Of a stretch of 31,107 nt of DNA, positions 7,182 to 14,834 are shown in pieces. Position numbers and translations under genes: made by a program. Under the pieces are notes generated by a model, which searched no databases, was not told the DNA's origin, and worked only from the letters and a program-made list of their open reading frames with translations. Position 1 is the first letter of the stretch, and each line of letters begins with the position of its first letter. Origin of the DNA: JAFGFG01 sp964442905 (GTDB taxonomy: Archaea; Aenigmatarchaeota; Aenigmatarchaeia; QMZP01; JAFGSV01); the NCBI GenBank assembly GCA_964442905.1, contig CAYUBD010000008.1, positions 1 through 31,107 of the forward strand. Direction: 5' to 3'.

Positions 7182-7186
7182 GTTAT
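7151..7186 (-). promoter_or_regulatory. Two overlapping alternative hairpins over a start codon
   Basis: ATAACATGG/CCATGTTAT (7165-7186) is a perfect 9-bp stem with a 4-base loop that contains the ATG of the cysteine-rich gene. TGTTATCA/TGATAACA (7151-7170) is a perfect 8-bp stem with a 4-base loop. Both use bases 7165-7170, so only one can form at a time. This could expose or hide the start codon, or be an operator repeat. Confidence 0.45.
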
Positions 7187-7227
7187 ATTATTGTTTCAGG
7201 ACATATAAGTTTGATGCCCGTTTTGCC

Positions 7228-8370
7228 CTAGAAATCCCTGATTTCGGCATGCTCCAACGCCTTTTTCGCGAGCGCTGGAATGTCTATCTCATTCTCAGCA
7301 TTTTCGATTACATCCAATTTTGCCCTTGTCTCGGGGTGCTTGTCAACCAGGAAAGAGCAGCAGTCGCTGTAAGGCAGCGTGGATATTTCGTAGGTGCCTA
7401 TCTCTTTCGCCTTGCTGATGATGTCTTCCTTGTTAGCGCCTGCTATCGGAGTGAAAACCGGCAGTGAAGCCTTGTCGTATATGACATTCAGGTTTTCGAG
7501 TGTCTGCGATGCCACCTGGCCGACCGAATCTCCCGTGACGAAGCCGAGCGCTTTCTCCTTCTTCGCTATCTCGCCTGCGATGTGGAACATGATGCGCCTG
7601 TAGGTGATCATCCTGTACTTCGATGGTATCTTCGCTATGATGTTCTTCTGGAGCTCTTCGAACGGGACGAGATAAAGCCTGCTCCTGGGCTGGTATTCTG
7701 AAAGTACATCGATCAGCTTCTCAACCTTGTCCCTGACTATGTCCTTCTGGGCAGACCAGTTGTGGAAGTGCACAAAGACAACCTGGCATCCGCGCTTGAA
7801 CATCTCGTACGCAGCCACAGGACTGTCTATGCCGCCGGAAAGGAGCGCCACCAGCTTGCCGCTCGATGTCACCGGCAGTCCGCCGAGCCCCCTGACTTTC
7901 TCTGTGAAAACGAAAGCATCCTTTGATGTTATCTCGACATAGAATGTCTTATCCGGCCTGGTGAGATTCACCTTCCATTTGTACTTCTCTGCGAGATAAT
8001 CACCGAGTATGACATTAAGTTCAGGCGATGTATACCTGAATCCCTTGTCACCACGCGAAGTGGAAACAGCAAAGGTCTTTGTCTTCTTGTCTGCGAGTTT
8101 GTCCAGCGTCTTCTTGATGTCATTTACGTCCTTGTCGGCCTTGAGCGCAAACGAGAAACTTGAAATGCCGGATATCTTCTCGAGCTTCGCCATTATCTTC
8201 TTGGTGTCATCGGGGTCGTAGTCTATCATGAGCCTGCCTGATAGGCGCTTCACGATCGGGGCAAACTCATCAAGCGAAAGCCTTATGTTGTCCATGAGCT
8301 TGTTCTCGAAGAACTTCCTGTTCTTTCCCTTCAGGCCAATCTCCGAGTAGTGGACTACTATGCATTCCAT
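7228..8370 (-). CDS. thiI: ThiI-type tRNA 4-thiouridine synthetase
   Basis: A 380-residue enzyme that adenylates U8 of tRNA and inserts sulfur to give s4U. The N-terminal ferredoxin-like and THUMP RNA-binding regions cover about 1-165, starting with HYSEIGLKGKNR. The PP-loop ATPase domain follows, with LLSGGIDSPVAAYEM (SGGIDS near 177-182). YSDCCSFLVDKHP near the C-terminus is the conserved cysteine region of archaeal and Firmicutes-type ThiI. There is no C-terminal rhodanese domain, so sulfur must come from another donor or from free sulfide, as is usual in archaea. It lies 21 bases downstream of the ncsA-like gene; both are tRNA thiolases and probably share a transcript. Confidence 0.95.
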   Translation of the reverse strand: MECIVVHYSEIGLKGKNRKFFENKLMDNIRLSLDEFAPIVKRLSGRLMIDYDPDDTKKIMAKLEKISGISSFSFALKADKDVNDIKKTLDKLADKKTKTFAVSTSRGDKGFRYTSPELNVILGDYLAEKYKWKVNLTRPDKTFYVEITSKDAFVFTEKVRGLGGLPVTSSGKLVALLSGGIDSPVAAYEMFKRGCQVVFVHFHNWSAQKDIVRDKVEKLIDVLSEYQPRSRLYLVPFEELQKNIIAKIPSKYRMITYRRIMFHIAGEIAKKEKALGFVTGDSVGQVASQTLENLNVIYDKASLPVFTPIAGANKEDIISKAKEIGTYEISTLPYSDCCSFLVDKHPETRAKLDVIENAENEIDIPALAKKALEHAEIRDF

Positions 8371-8391
8371 AAGAAGAAAAGGGATAAGAGA

Positions 8392-9321
8392 TTAAAAACT
8401 CTTTATCCCAAGCTTGTTCAGCATGTCGCAGGACTTGCATATCCCGCCTTTGGATGGTTCCCCGCACTGGCTGCACTCTTGTATCTTTCCTGATGAGAAC
8501 CCCTTCCTGATTAATGGTATGAGCTTCAGCATGTTCTGGATGATGGTGGTCTTGGTGCCGGGATAGTCATTGTCTATTCTGGTGATACTCCTGTCGACAT
8601 AGTCCCTGAATGATTCCTTCCTGTGGGGACATGGCCTGTAAATCACCTTAATTCCCATCATCTTCGTGAACAATGCCGTCTCCTCATTGCTGCAGAAGTA
8701 GAGCGGCTTTATCCTGGGTATGAAGCTCTTGTGCTTGATGGCACCAGTGACCGGGCCCAGCCTTCCCATGAGCTCTATTGAGCCTTTGAACATGTTCATC
8801 ATGGCTGTCTCGGCCTCGTCGTCGAGATTGTGTCCCACCACCATCTTTGTGGCGCCGAATTTCCTTGCTTCTGCATTGAGCATCTTCCTTCGCAGTATGC
8901 CGCACATTGTGCACTGGCTGATGTCCAGCTTCTTCTTCCGCGCAATCTCCATCAGCTCCTCGATGGTGTGACCATACCCTTCCTTGAAGCTGACTATGAC
9001 ATAATCAATACCGTGCTTTTCGCAGAAGTGCTGCATGTCTGCCAGCTGCTTCTCCCTGTATCCGGGAACGCCTTCGTCAACACCGAGCGCGAATACCGGC
9101 TGGTGCTGGCGCTTTGCGATCTTATTGATGAGATAAAGGATTGCCAGGGAATCCTTTCCCCCCGAACAGGCCACGCAGAGCTTGTCATTCCTTGTGAAAA
9201 GGCTGTACTTCCGGATGGTGCTGTACACCTTCTTCTGGAAGTATCTGGTGAAGCAATCCCCGCACAATGGACCCTGCTGCAGGTTTATTGTTCCTTTCTT
9301 TCCGCAAAGTATGCACTTCAT
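8392..9321 (-). CDS. ncsA: NcsA/TuaA-family tRNA 2-thiolation enzyme (CTU1-like)
   Basis: A 309-residue PP-loop thiolase. Zinc finger 1 is CILC (C3, C6) with C20 and C23. The ATP pyrophosphatase loop is SGGKDS at 53-58. CTMC (about 140-143) and the Cys of YRPCPH are the likely [4Fe-4S] ligands, and a second zinc finger CSQC...CKSC lies at the C-terminus. The family contains wobble-U34 2-thiolases (Ncs6/CTU1, NcsA) and U54 2-thiolases (TtuA); which applies cannot be settled by eye. Sulfur is probably delivered by a ubiquitin-like carrier or an Fe-S cluster. The transcript is probably nearly leaderless from TTTATTTTT at 9348-9356. Confidence 0.93.
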   Translation of the reverse strand: MKCILCGKKGTINLQQGPLCGDCFTRYFQKKVYSTIRKYSLFTRNDKLCVACSGGKDSLAILYLINKIAKRQHQPVFALGVDEGVPGYREKQLADMQHFCEKHGIDYVIVSFKEGYGHTIEELMEIARKKKLDISQCTMCGILRRKMLNAEARKFGATKMVVGHNLDDEAETAMMNMFKGSIELMGRLGPVTGAIKHKSFIPRIKPLYFCSNEETALFTKMMGIKVIYRPCPHRKESFRDYVDRSITRIDNDYPGTKTTIIQNMLKLIPLIRKGFSSGKIQECSQCGEPSKGGICKSCDMLNKLGIKSF

Positions 9322-9361
9322 GAAAAGCTGTATTCAATTTATAGGTTAAAAATAAATGCAT

Positions 9362-9433
9362 GCTATCTGTGCGGAACCCGTTGCCGCGCAGGAACTTGAC
9401 GTCGCCTCTTCCGCCGCAGAGTATGCATGGCAT
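9362..9433 (-). pseudogene. Truncated 5' stub resembling the ncsA-type gene
   Basis: A start codon with an upstream TATA-like GTTTTTAAAAG (9465-9455) opens a frame reading MPCILCGGRGDVKFLRG. This matches the start of the intact gene 112 bases downstream (MKCILCGKKGTINLQQG). Homology is lost after about 20 codons and the frame then runs through the promoter of the intact gene and into it out of frame. At the DNA level TGCATACTCTGCGG matches TGCATACTTTGCGG at 13 of 14 bases. I read it as the remnant of a tandem paralogue that lost its body but kept its promoter; a functional mini-zinc peptide is a less likely alternative. Confidence 0.5.
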
Positions 9434-9511
9434 GAAGCCGCTGTCCGATTTGGTCTTTTAAAAACAAATGAAGGGGCATAGAGATTAAAATTTTGTGGTA
9501 CTATTAAAAGG

Positions 9512-10042
9512 ATGAACGGCTTTCTCACTATAGATGATTTCAAGGTTCCTATAGGAAATTATGAAAACAATACCATAATCATAGGTTCTGACCATCGGGG
9601 CTTCGATTACAAGCAAGCTATCCTTGAAAAATTCAAAGGCCCTTACCGCATGCTTGATGTGGGAACTTTCTCCGCTGAGAGGTGCGACTATCCTGGAATA
9701 AGCAGTAAGATAGCCAAAAATATGGTGGGAGATGACCGTGCTGTCGGTATAGGAATATGCGGTTCGGGCATAGGCATACTGATACCCGCTTCGAAATATC
9801 CCGGAATCTTTGCCGGCAGGTGCCTCAGCCCGGAAGAAGCTGAGACATCGAGGAAGCACAACAACACGAACCTTCTTGGCCTTGGTGCGGACCTTATTGA
9901 TGTGGGCACCGCACTGGAGACTGTCGAGAGGTGGCTTAAAACGCCTTTCTATTCGGATCCGGAAAGGGATGAAGCCTACATGAAAAGATACCTGCAGACA
10001 TTAAAGTTGCAGGCAGATACATCAAAGTACTACCGTCACTGA
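9512..10042 (+). CDS. rpiB: Ribose-5-phosphate isomerase B (RpiB/LacA family)
   Basis: A 176-residue isomerase interconverting ribulose 5-phosphate and ribose 5-phosphate for nucleotide synthesis. Family motifs are GSDHRGFDYK (phosphate and substrate contact), GICGSGIGI (anion-binding loop with the conserved Cys) and RCLSPEEAETSRKHNN. An extension of about 20 residues precedes the usual start of the fold. ATTAAAATTTTG at 9485-9496 is the probable TATA region, and AAAAGG directly before the ATG may assist initiation. It is divergent from the thiolase stub and ends 3 bases before the convergent HypA-like gene. Confidence 0.93.
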   Translation: MNGFLTIDDFKVPIGNYENNTIIIGSDHRGFDYKQAILEKFKGPYRMLDVGTFSAERCDYPGISSKIAKNMVGDDRAVGIGICGSGIGILIPASKYPGIFAGRCLSPEEAETSRKHNNTNLLGLGADLIDVGTALETVERWLKTPFYSDPERDEAYMKRYLQTLKLQADTSKYYRH

Positions 10043-10045
10043 AAA

Positions 10046-10369
10046 TCAGAGATCTACACGGAACTCGTGCCCGTTGAGTATTTCCACATCGCTCCTGCAT
10101 CTGGGGCACCTGACGCCGTTCGGCTGGATTTCCGGGTCGCCCTTCCAGTCACATGAAAGGCAGCTTACCCTTGCCTTGACTGGCTTTATCTTCAGCTTTA
10201 TGCCTTTCATCGAGCTTTCCTCGACGAGATAATCGAACAGCTTCATGAACTCTTCAGGTTTTCCCCTGAGTTCGCCCAGCTTGAGAGTCGCCTTCCTGTA
10301 CTTCCCTTCCTTCAGAAGGTCTATGAGAGAATAAACTGCCTTCTCTTCCCTGATATTCCTGAATTCCAT
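10046..10369 (-). CDS. HypA/HybF-like zinc protein
   Basis: A 107-residue protein with the HypA layout: an alpha/beta N-terminal half with the LKLGELRGKPEEFMKLFDYL segment, and a zinc ribbon with CLSC (C70, C73) and CPRC (C88, C91), followed by the ILNGHEFRV strand. HypA delivers nickel to NiFe-hydrogenase or urease and binds it through an N-terminal Met-His-Glu; here the protein begins MEFRNI, so that nickel site is missing. No hydrogenase genes are nearby. It may have another zinc or RNA-related role. CTTTTTAAATTT (minus strand, about 10389-10400) is a likely TATA region shared with the divergent scpA spacer. Confidence 0.7.
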   Translation of the reverse strand: MEFRNIREEKAVYSLIDLLKEGKYRKATLKLGELRGKPEEFMKLFDYLVEESSMKGIKLKIKPVKARVSCLSCDWKGDPEIQPNGVRCPRCRSDVEILNGHEFRVDL

Positions 10370-10464
10370 AGGTCGTATTTAGACGGGAAATTTAAAAAGC
10401 GTTGCCCCCGGAAAGCGCCCGCGGGAGGATTAATAAAGTTTTGATACAATATAATATTAAATAT

Positions 10465-11199
10465 ATGGACAACAACGGTCACTGCAGGGAAAAGGAGATT
10501 CTGGAGCTTATACCGAAGGAGAATTCGTGGGAGCAGATTATTTATCAGGTAGTGGCGATGAACAGCCTCGACCCGTGGAATCTGGATCTGAACGCTTTGT
10601 CCAAGGGATTCGCAGACCAGATATTGTCCATGGAAGAGATGGACTTCCGGGTACCCGCAAAATGGGTGATAATAGCCGCAGTGCTTCTGAGGATGAAGTC
10701 CGATCACATAAAGATAATGAAGATGGACAGGGAACCCGTGGAAGACGAGTTTATGGATCTTGATTGCCTTGAGGATACCGGGATTGAATATACGGGTACT
10801 GATGTCCATGCTGATGACATTGATCCCATAGAAGTTGCGGTGAAGAGGAAGCCCATAAGAAGGGTCACCATAACGGAGCTTGTCGGTTCCCTGAAAAGGG
10901 TGCTGGCATCTGAGAAGAGAAGGGATATGAAAATCATGAAGGCCAGGGGCAAGATCAAGATAAGGACAGATGACATAGCCGTAAGGATAGACAACCTTTA
11001 TTCCAAGATAAGCGGCATGCTGAGCAGGATGGACGACAACAAGCTGACCTTCTCAAGCCTCGTGGATAAATGGGAGAAGGGTCATGTTATCGATACGTTC
11101 ATGCCGCTGGTACATCTTGACAACGAAAAGAAAGTCGAGTGCACGCAGAAGAAGATGTTTGACGAGATATTCATAAAGAGAAGGGAAGGGACCTTCTGA
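10465..11199 (+). CDS. scpA: ScpA, segregation and condensation protein A (kleisin)
   Basis: A 244-residue kleisin that bridges SMC heads in the condensin-like complex organising the chromosome. Seen here are the N-terminal helical region with MNSLDPWNLDLNALSKGF, the IIAAVLLRMKSDHIKI helix (about 70-85), an acidic middle linker, and a C-terminal winged helix with TFSSLVDKW and FMPLVHLDNEKKV that binds the SMC head. The frame is open to 10402, but TAATAAAG at 10431-10438 fits a promoter for ATG 10465. It is followed by a small membrane protein and scpB in one operon. No smc gene lies in this window. Confidence 0.9.
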   Translation: MDNNGHCREKEILELIPKENSWEQIIYQVVAMNSLDPWNLDLNALSKGFADQILSMEEMDFRVPAKWVIIAAVLLRMKSDHIKIMKMDREPVEDEFMDLDCLEDTGIEYTGTDVHADDIDPIEVAVKRKPIRRVTITELVGSLKRVLASEKRRDMKIMKARGKIKIRTDDIAVRIDNLYSKISGMLSRMDDNKLTFSSLVDKWEKGHVIDTFMPLVHLDNEKKVECTQKKMFDEIFIKRREGTF

Positions 11200-11221
11200 A
11201 AGACATTCCATGGAGATGGGT

Positions 11222-11596
11222 ATGAAATACTACGGGCTGCTGCTCCTTGTGCTGGCATGCTTCATATCATCTGTATTAGTCGAAGGTGAGAACCTCTTCG
11301 GCAGTGAATTCTTCACGGTCGCTTACGCTGCCATGGCATTTGTCCTGATTACGGGATCAAAGCATCAGGAAACCATGAAGGTCGATGCACTGCTCGGGAC
11401 GCTCATCATCTTTTCGATAGGCTTCATGTCCACTGAAGTTTTAATAGATATGCTGACCAATAAATTCATGGACATGTTCGTGTTCAAAACAGCCATAATA
11501 GTGTCGCTTGATTATGCAGCCCTCGGGTTTCTGAGATCGGCCATTAAACTCAAGAAGATGGGAGATGTGATTGGTGATGGGAGATACGCAATATAA
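11222..11596 (+). CDS. Four-helix membrane protein between scpA and scpB
   Basis: I do not recognise this 124-residue protein. It has four likely membrane helices (about residues 3-20, 29-47, 60-80 and 86-106) and a short basic cytoplasmic tail. The start is taken as ATG 11222 because GGAG at 11212-11215 lies 6 bases upstream; in-frame ATGs at 11210 and 11216 are alternatives. It begins 22 bases after scpA ends, and its last 20-26 bases overlap scpB, so translation is probably coupled. Its position suggests, but does not prove, a link between the condensin kleisin and the membrane. Confidence 0.65.
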   Translation: MKYYGLLLLVLACFISSVLVEGENLFGSEFFTVAYAAMAFVLITGSKHQETMKVDALLGTLIIFSIGFMSTEVLIDMLTNKFMDMFVFKTAIIVSLDYAALGFLRSAIKLKKMGDVIGDGRYAI

Positions 11597-12149
11597 GAAC
11601 CATAAAGGTATTTTAGAGGCAGCGCTTTTCATGTCATCGGAACCCATGAGCATCGAGAAGCTCTCGAAAATAGCGGGCGTGAATTCGCTGGGTTATGTCA
11701 AGGGCACGTTGCTTGAACTGAGGGATGACTATAGCGGCAGGGGCGTACATCTTACAGAAACGCCCGAAGGCTGGTCATTCCAGATTGACGGCAAGTACCT
11801 GAACAGGGTTGCGGATCTCACTCCGTATGCCGATATCACTGAAGGTCAGAAGAGGACACTTGCGCTTGTGGCATACAAAGAACCCGTAACACAGTCCGAG
11901 GTTATCAAGATACAGGGAAACAAGACGTACGCCTACATAAAGTCGCTCGCTTCGAGGGGGCTCATAAAGTCAGAGAAGCAGGGAAGGACAAAAATGCTGA
12001 GCCTCACGCAGGAATTCGAAAGGTACTTCGGCTGTGAGAAAGAGAAGATAAAAGAGCAGCTTATATCCAAGATGAACAGGAGAGGGATGGAAGCTGAGCC
12101 AATAAATGAAACGGAACAAGATGCGGGTTCTTCAGCCGTTACTTCCTGA
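11577..12149 (+). CDS. scpB: ScpB, segregation and condensation protein B
   Basis: A 190-residue protein with the two tandem winged-helix domains of ScpB: residues about 8-80 (GILEAALFMSSEPMSIEKLS) and about 85-165 (LALVAYKEPVTQSEVIKIQG, followed by KSLASRGLIKSEKQGR). ScpB dimers bind the central part of ScpA and regulate SMC activity. The acidic C-terminal tail is probably disordered. Start choices are TTG 11571, GTG 11574 and ATG 11577; I use the ATG, with GGAGATGTGA at 11561-11570 as the ribosome site. The gene overlaps the upstream membrane-protein gene and ends 33 bases before the surface protein. Confidence 0.92.
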   Translation: MGDTQYKNHKGILEAALFMSSEPMSIEKLSKIAGVNSLGYVKGTLLELRDDYSGRGVHLTETPEGWSFQIDGKYLNRVADLTPYADITEGQKRTLALVAYKEPVTQSEVIKIQGNKTYAYIKSLASRGLIKSEKQGRTKMLSLTQEFERYFGCEKEKIKEQLISKMNRRGMEAEPINETEQDAGSSAVTS

Positions 12150-12182
12150 AAACTTATTATGAAGCTGGAAGGAATATAATTC

Positions 12183-14630
12183 ATGGAGCACGGAAAATGT
12201 GTTTTGCTGTGTGTTTTATTGCTCTCTCTAACCGTATTGCATGTCCCTGCATCCGGACTGACAGGGGATATAGAGCTCATTTCACCTGGTCATGAGTCAT
12301 GGACGAACAAGACCAATACTGATGTGCCGTTCACATTCAGGTTCATTGACCCGGATAACGCAACGGCTGACTGTACGCTTAACCTGAACGGTGTGCCTTA
12401 CGGCCCGTATGCAGCAGGAAATGATACCAACGAGGACATGTATGCAGATGATGATTTCGGGGAAGGCGTGAACGTATGGAATGTCAGCTGCGTGAATGGG
12501 AGTACCATAACATCTGAAACGAGGGTGCTCTTCGCAGACAGGGAAGCGCCATCTGTCGAACTGATATTTCCTGATGACGGATCCAATACTTCTTCAGGCA
12601 TTGTGGAGTTCTGGTTCAACTACACAGACTCTTACTCCGGTCAGGCAGACTGTTATCTTGAAACGAATGACACAGAAGGCGATTCAGGCATATTCCAGAA
12701 CTGCACTGATTCCTCATTCAGCGTGCAGCTGGACGACGGCAGCTATGAATGGTGGGTATATTGCACGGATTCTGCCGGGAACACCGCGGGTTCCGGGACA
12801 CGTGTCCTTGATGTAACAGTACAATTTTCCATTGCCATATCACTGCCGAAAAATCAGACCTATGAACAACTTGATGACATTGATATCCGGTTCAGTGTAA
12901 ATGCACCTGCGGACTGGGTGGGCTACAGCCTCGACGGCAGCGCCAATGTCACACTGACGGGCAATACGACGTTCAGTGTGCCCGGAGAAGGTCAGCACAC
13001 CATGGAAGTGTATGCTAACGACTCTTACGGTAATACAGCTTATGACAGTGTCCATTTCACTGTTTCGGTCCCTGAAAACCCTCCTTCGGGAGGAAATGAC
13101 GTGGATTTCGTATCGCCTTCTGTTTATATAATAAGCAAGAATTTCCTCACAGTGAACGTCAGCACCGATGATCCTGTTGAAGGCTGCATGCTTTCCGTGG
13201 ACGGAAAAGATAATGTTTCAATGACTGAGGTGTCAAACACGTCATGGTACTATAGCATCACGGGGCTTTCGGAAGGAGGGCATGACCTGGAGGTATGGTG
13301 CAATGATTCAGGAACGCTGATAACAGAGGATGAGAGCTTCCGTGTGGTGGTTTCAGGTTTCAACATTGATATTGAGACTCCGTTGAGCAAGACCTACTGG
13401 GCGACCGATGCTTTTGAGATCATGATTCATCTCGGCATGGATGCGGATTCATGCATGTTTTACCTCAACTCACAGGGTCCGGCGATGCTGCAGAAATACA
13501 CCAGCAGGATGTGGCATTACAACATGAGCGGTGTTGATGAGGGGACATACACCCTTCTTGTCAGATGCAACGACACGTCAGGATTCTACAATTCCACATC
13601 CGTGTCGTTCACGCTGAAATCCGATGGCTGCCTGGACAACGAAACAGGCGCATGCACGGGTGTACAGCAGTGCGTAAATTCCGAATGTGTTGATATAACA
13701 TGTGAGGGATGCGCCTATGCCGAAGGTCACGCATGCAGGCCGCATGAATGCTGCATCGATGAGGATTGCCTTGATGCCCAGGAATGCGTTTCGAACAGAT
13801 GCGTCGGTCTTCAGTGCGACTGCGGTGTCATCAGGAATCATGCGTGTATAGAATATGAATGCTGTTCGAATTTTGACTGTGAGATTAATGAGGAATGTGA
13901 CCCTGCGATGCACAACTGCACAAAGAGAGCCCTTACAATACTCGCACCTGATTCCATTACGGCAGGCCAGGAGTTCATTATAACATTGGTGGACCATGAC
14001 ATGAATCCTGTCCCAGGTGCGAAAATAAAGGTAGAATACAAATCCGGTGTTACTGAAAGCCTGACCACGGACGATGAAGGCAGTGTTTCACTCGTGGCAA
14101 AGGAATCCGGTCCTATCTTCATAATGGCCGACCTTGCAGGATATGACAGGGTGCGCATTACTGCTGAAGTGATTCCCGGTATTGACATGGCGGCCGTAAT
14201 CATCTTTATCATACTTCTGGCAGGCGGAGGCACGGTGTTCTTCTACTGGAAGCAGATGCCTCCTCTCCGGCTGAAGAAGGTGGTCAAGGGCCAGGATGTG
14301 CTGCTTAAAGTCAAGAACAGGAGCGGAGAGTATATTGAAGGTGTTGTGATATCTGACAGCGTGCCAAATGGAGCATTCATATCATGCGGCCTGATGCCGA
14401 GGGTTGAAGATTTCGGGAGTGAGACCAATCTCACATGGTTCGCCTCGCTCAACGAGGGTGAGGAGATAGTGATAAATTATCAGGCTGTCCAGACACTGGA
14501 TAAATTCCTGGTGAGGATGGGTGATGATGAATACGAGAGCGGCATGGATTTCATGGATTTCATGAATATCATCAGGGCGCTGATAGGAAAAATACGTCCC
14601 GGTAAGAACACGACTCCACCATTAAGCTGA
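12183..14630 (+). CDS. Large Ig-like surface protein with Cys-rich region and C-terminal membrane anchor
   Basis: An 815-residue exported protein. Residues 1-25 form a signal peptide. About five Ig-like repeats of 80-95 residues follow (roughly 27-480), many ending in Y/V-x-C-x-D-S/T patterns and rich in Asn-X-Ser/Thr sequons, so glycosylation is likely. Residues 484-580 are cysteine-rich with two related CC(I/S)xxDC repeats (ECCIDEDC, ECCSNFDC), suggesting disulfide knots. A carboxypeptidase-regulatory-like beta domain occupies about 583-665. A single membrane helix lies at 669-690, followed by a basic KQMPPLRLKK and a 125-residue domain resembling DUF11. The role is probably cell-surface structure or adhesion. 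It follows scpB by 33 bases. Confidence 0.75.
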   Translation: MEHGKCVLLCVLLLSLTVLHVPASGLTGDIELISPGHESWTNKTNTDVPFTFRFIDPDNATADCTLNLNGVPYGPYAAGNDTNEDMYADDDFGEGVNVWNVSCVNGSTITSETRVLFADREAPSVELIFPDDGSNTSSGIVEFWFNYTDSYSGQADCYLETNDTEGDSGIFQNCTDSSFSVQLDDGSYEWWVYCTDSAGNTAGSGTRVLDVTVQFSIAISLPKNQTYEQLDDIDIRFSVNAPADWVGYSLDGSANVTLTGNTTFSVPGEGQHTMEVYANDSYGNTAYDSVHFTVSVPENPPSGGNDVDFVSPSVYIISKNFLTVNVSTDDPVEGCMLSVDGKDNVSMTEVSNTSWYYSITGLSEGGHDLEVWCNDSGTLITEDESFRVVVSGFNIDIETPLSKTYWATDAFEIMIHLGMDADSCMFYLNSQGPAMLQKYTSRMWHYNMSGVDEGTYTLLVRCNDTSGFYNSTSVSFTLKSDGCLDNETGACTGVQQCVNSECVDITCEGCAYAEGHACRPHECCIDEDCLDAQECVSNRCVGLQCDCGVIRNHACIEYECCSNFDCEINEECDPAMHNCTKRALTILAPDSITAGQEFIITLVDHDMNPVPGAKIKVEYKSGVTESLTTDDEGSVSLVAKESGPIFIMADLAGYDRVRITAEVIPGIDMAAVIIFIILLAGGGTVFFYWKQMPPLRLKKVVKGQDVLLKVKNRSGEYIEGVVISDSVPNGAFISCGLMPRVEDFGSETNLTWFASLNEGEEIVINYQAVQTLDKFLVRMGDDEYESGMDFMDFMNIIRALIGKIRPGKNTTPPLS

Positions 14631-14679
14631 AAGGCAACACTTTTTATCAGGCTTATCCAAATAAAACTATGGGAAAGGA
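14625..14679 (+). repeat. Left copy of 55-base repeat at assembly gap
   Basis: The 55 bases immediately before the N run are identical to the 55 bases immediately after it (14780-14834). This is the pattern of two contigs that overlap but were joined with a nominal gap, not of a biological repeat. Confidence 0.9.
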
Positions 14680-14779
14680 NNNNNNNNNNNNNNNNNNNNN
14701 NNNNNNNNNNNNNNNNNNNNNNNNNNNNNNNNNNNNNNNNNNNNNNNNNNNNNNNNNNNNNNNNNNNNNNNNNNNNNNN
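14680..14779. other. Assembly gap (100 N)
   Basis: A run of exactly 100 N. Because its flanks are the same 55 bases, probably no sequence is missing, and collapsing the repeat gives a normal promoter plus start for the next gene. Confidence 0.95.
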
Positions 14780-14834
14780 AGCTGAAAGGCAACACTTTTT
14801 ATCAGGCTTATCCAAATAAAACTATGGGAAAGGA
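14780..14834 (+). repeat. Right copy of 55-base repeat at assembly gap
   Basis: Identical to 14625-14679. It contains CTTTTTATC (14795-14803), a TATA element about 25 bases before the ATG at 14824, so this copy is the promoter and first codons of the coiled-coil/OB gene. Confidence 0.9.

Noticed and set aside
8830..9399. 189-codon plus-strand frame over the ncsA-type gene
   Set aside because: Antisense shadow of a strongly conserved enzyme with all catalytic motifs on the other strand.
9185..9433. Full 82-codon minus-strand frame starting at the ncsA stub as a real gene
   Set aside because: Only the first 20 or so codons resemble a protein family; the rest reads through the promoter and out-of-frame coding sequence of the intact gene.
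14480..14815. A minus-strand frame running through the first N gap
   Set aside because: It exists only because N codons are read through, and it repeats the same peptide on both sides of the false gap.
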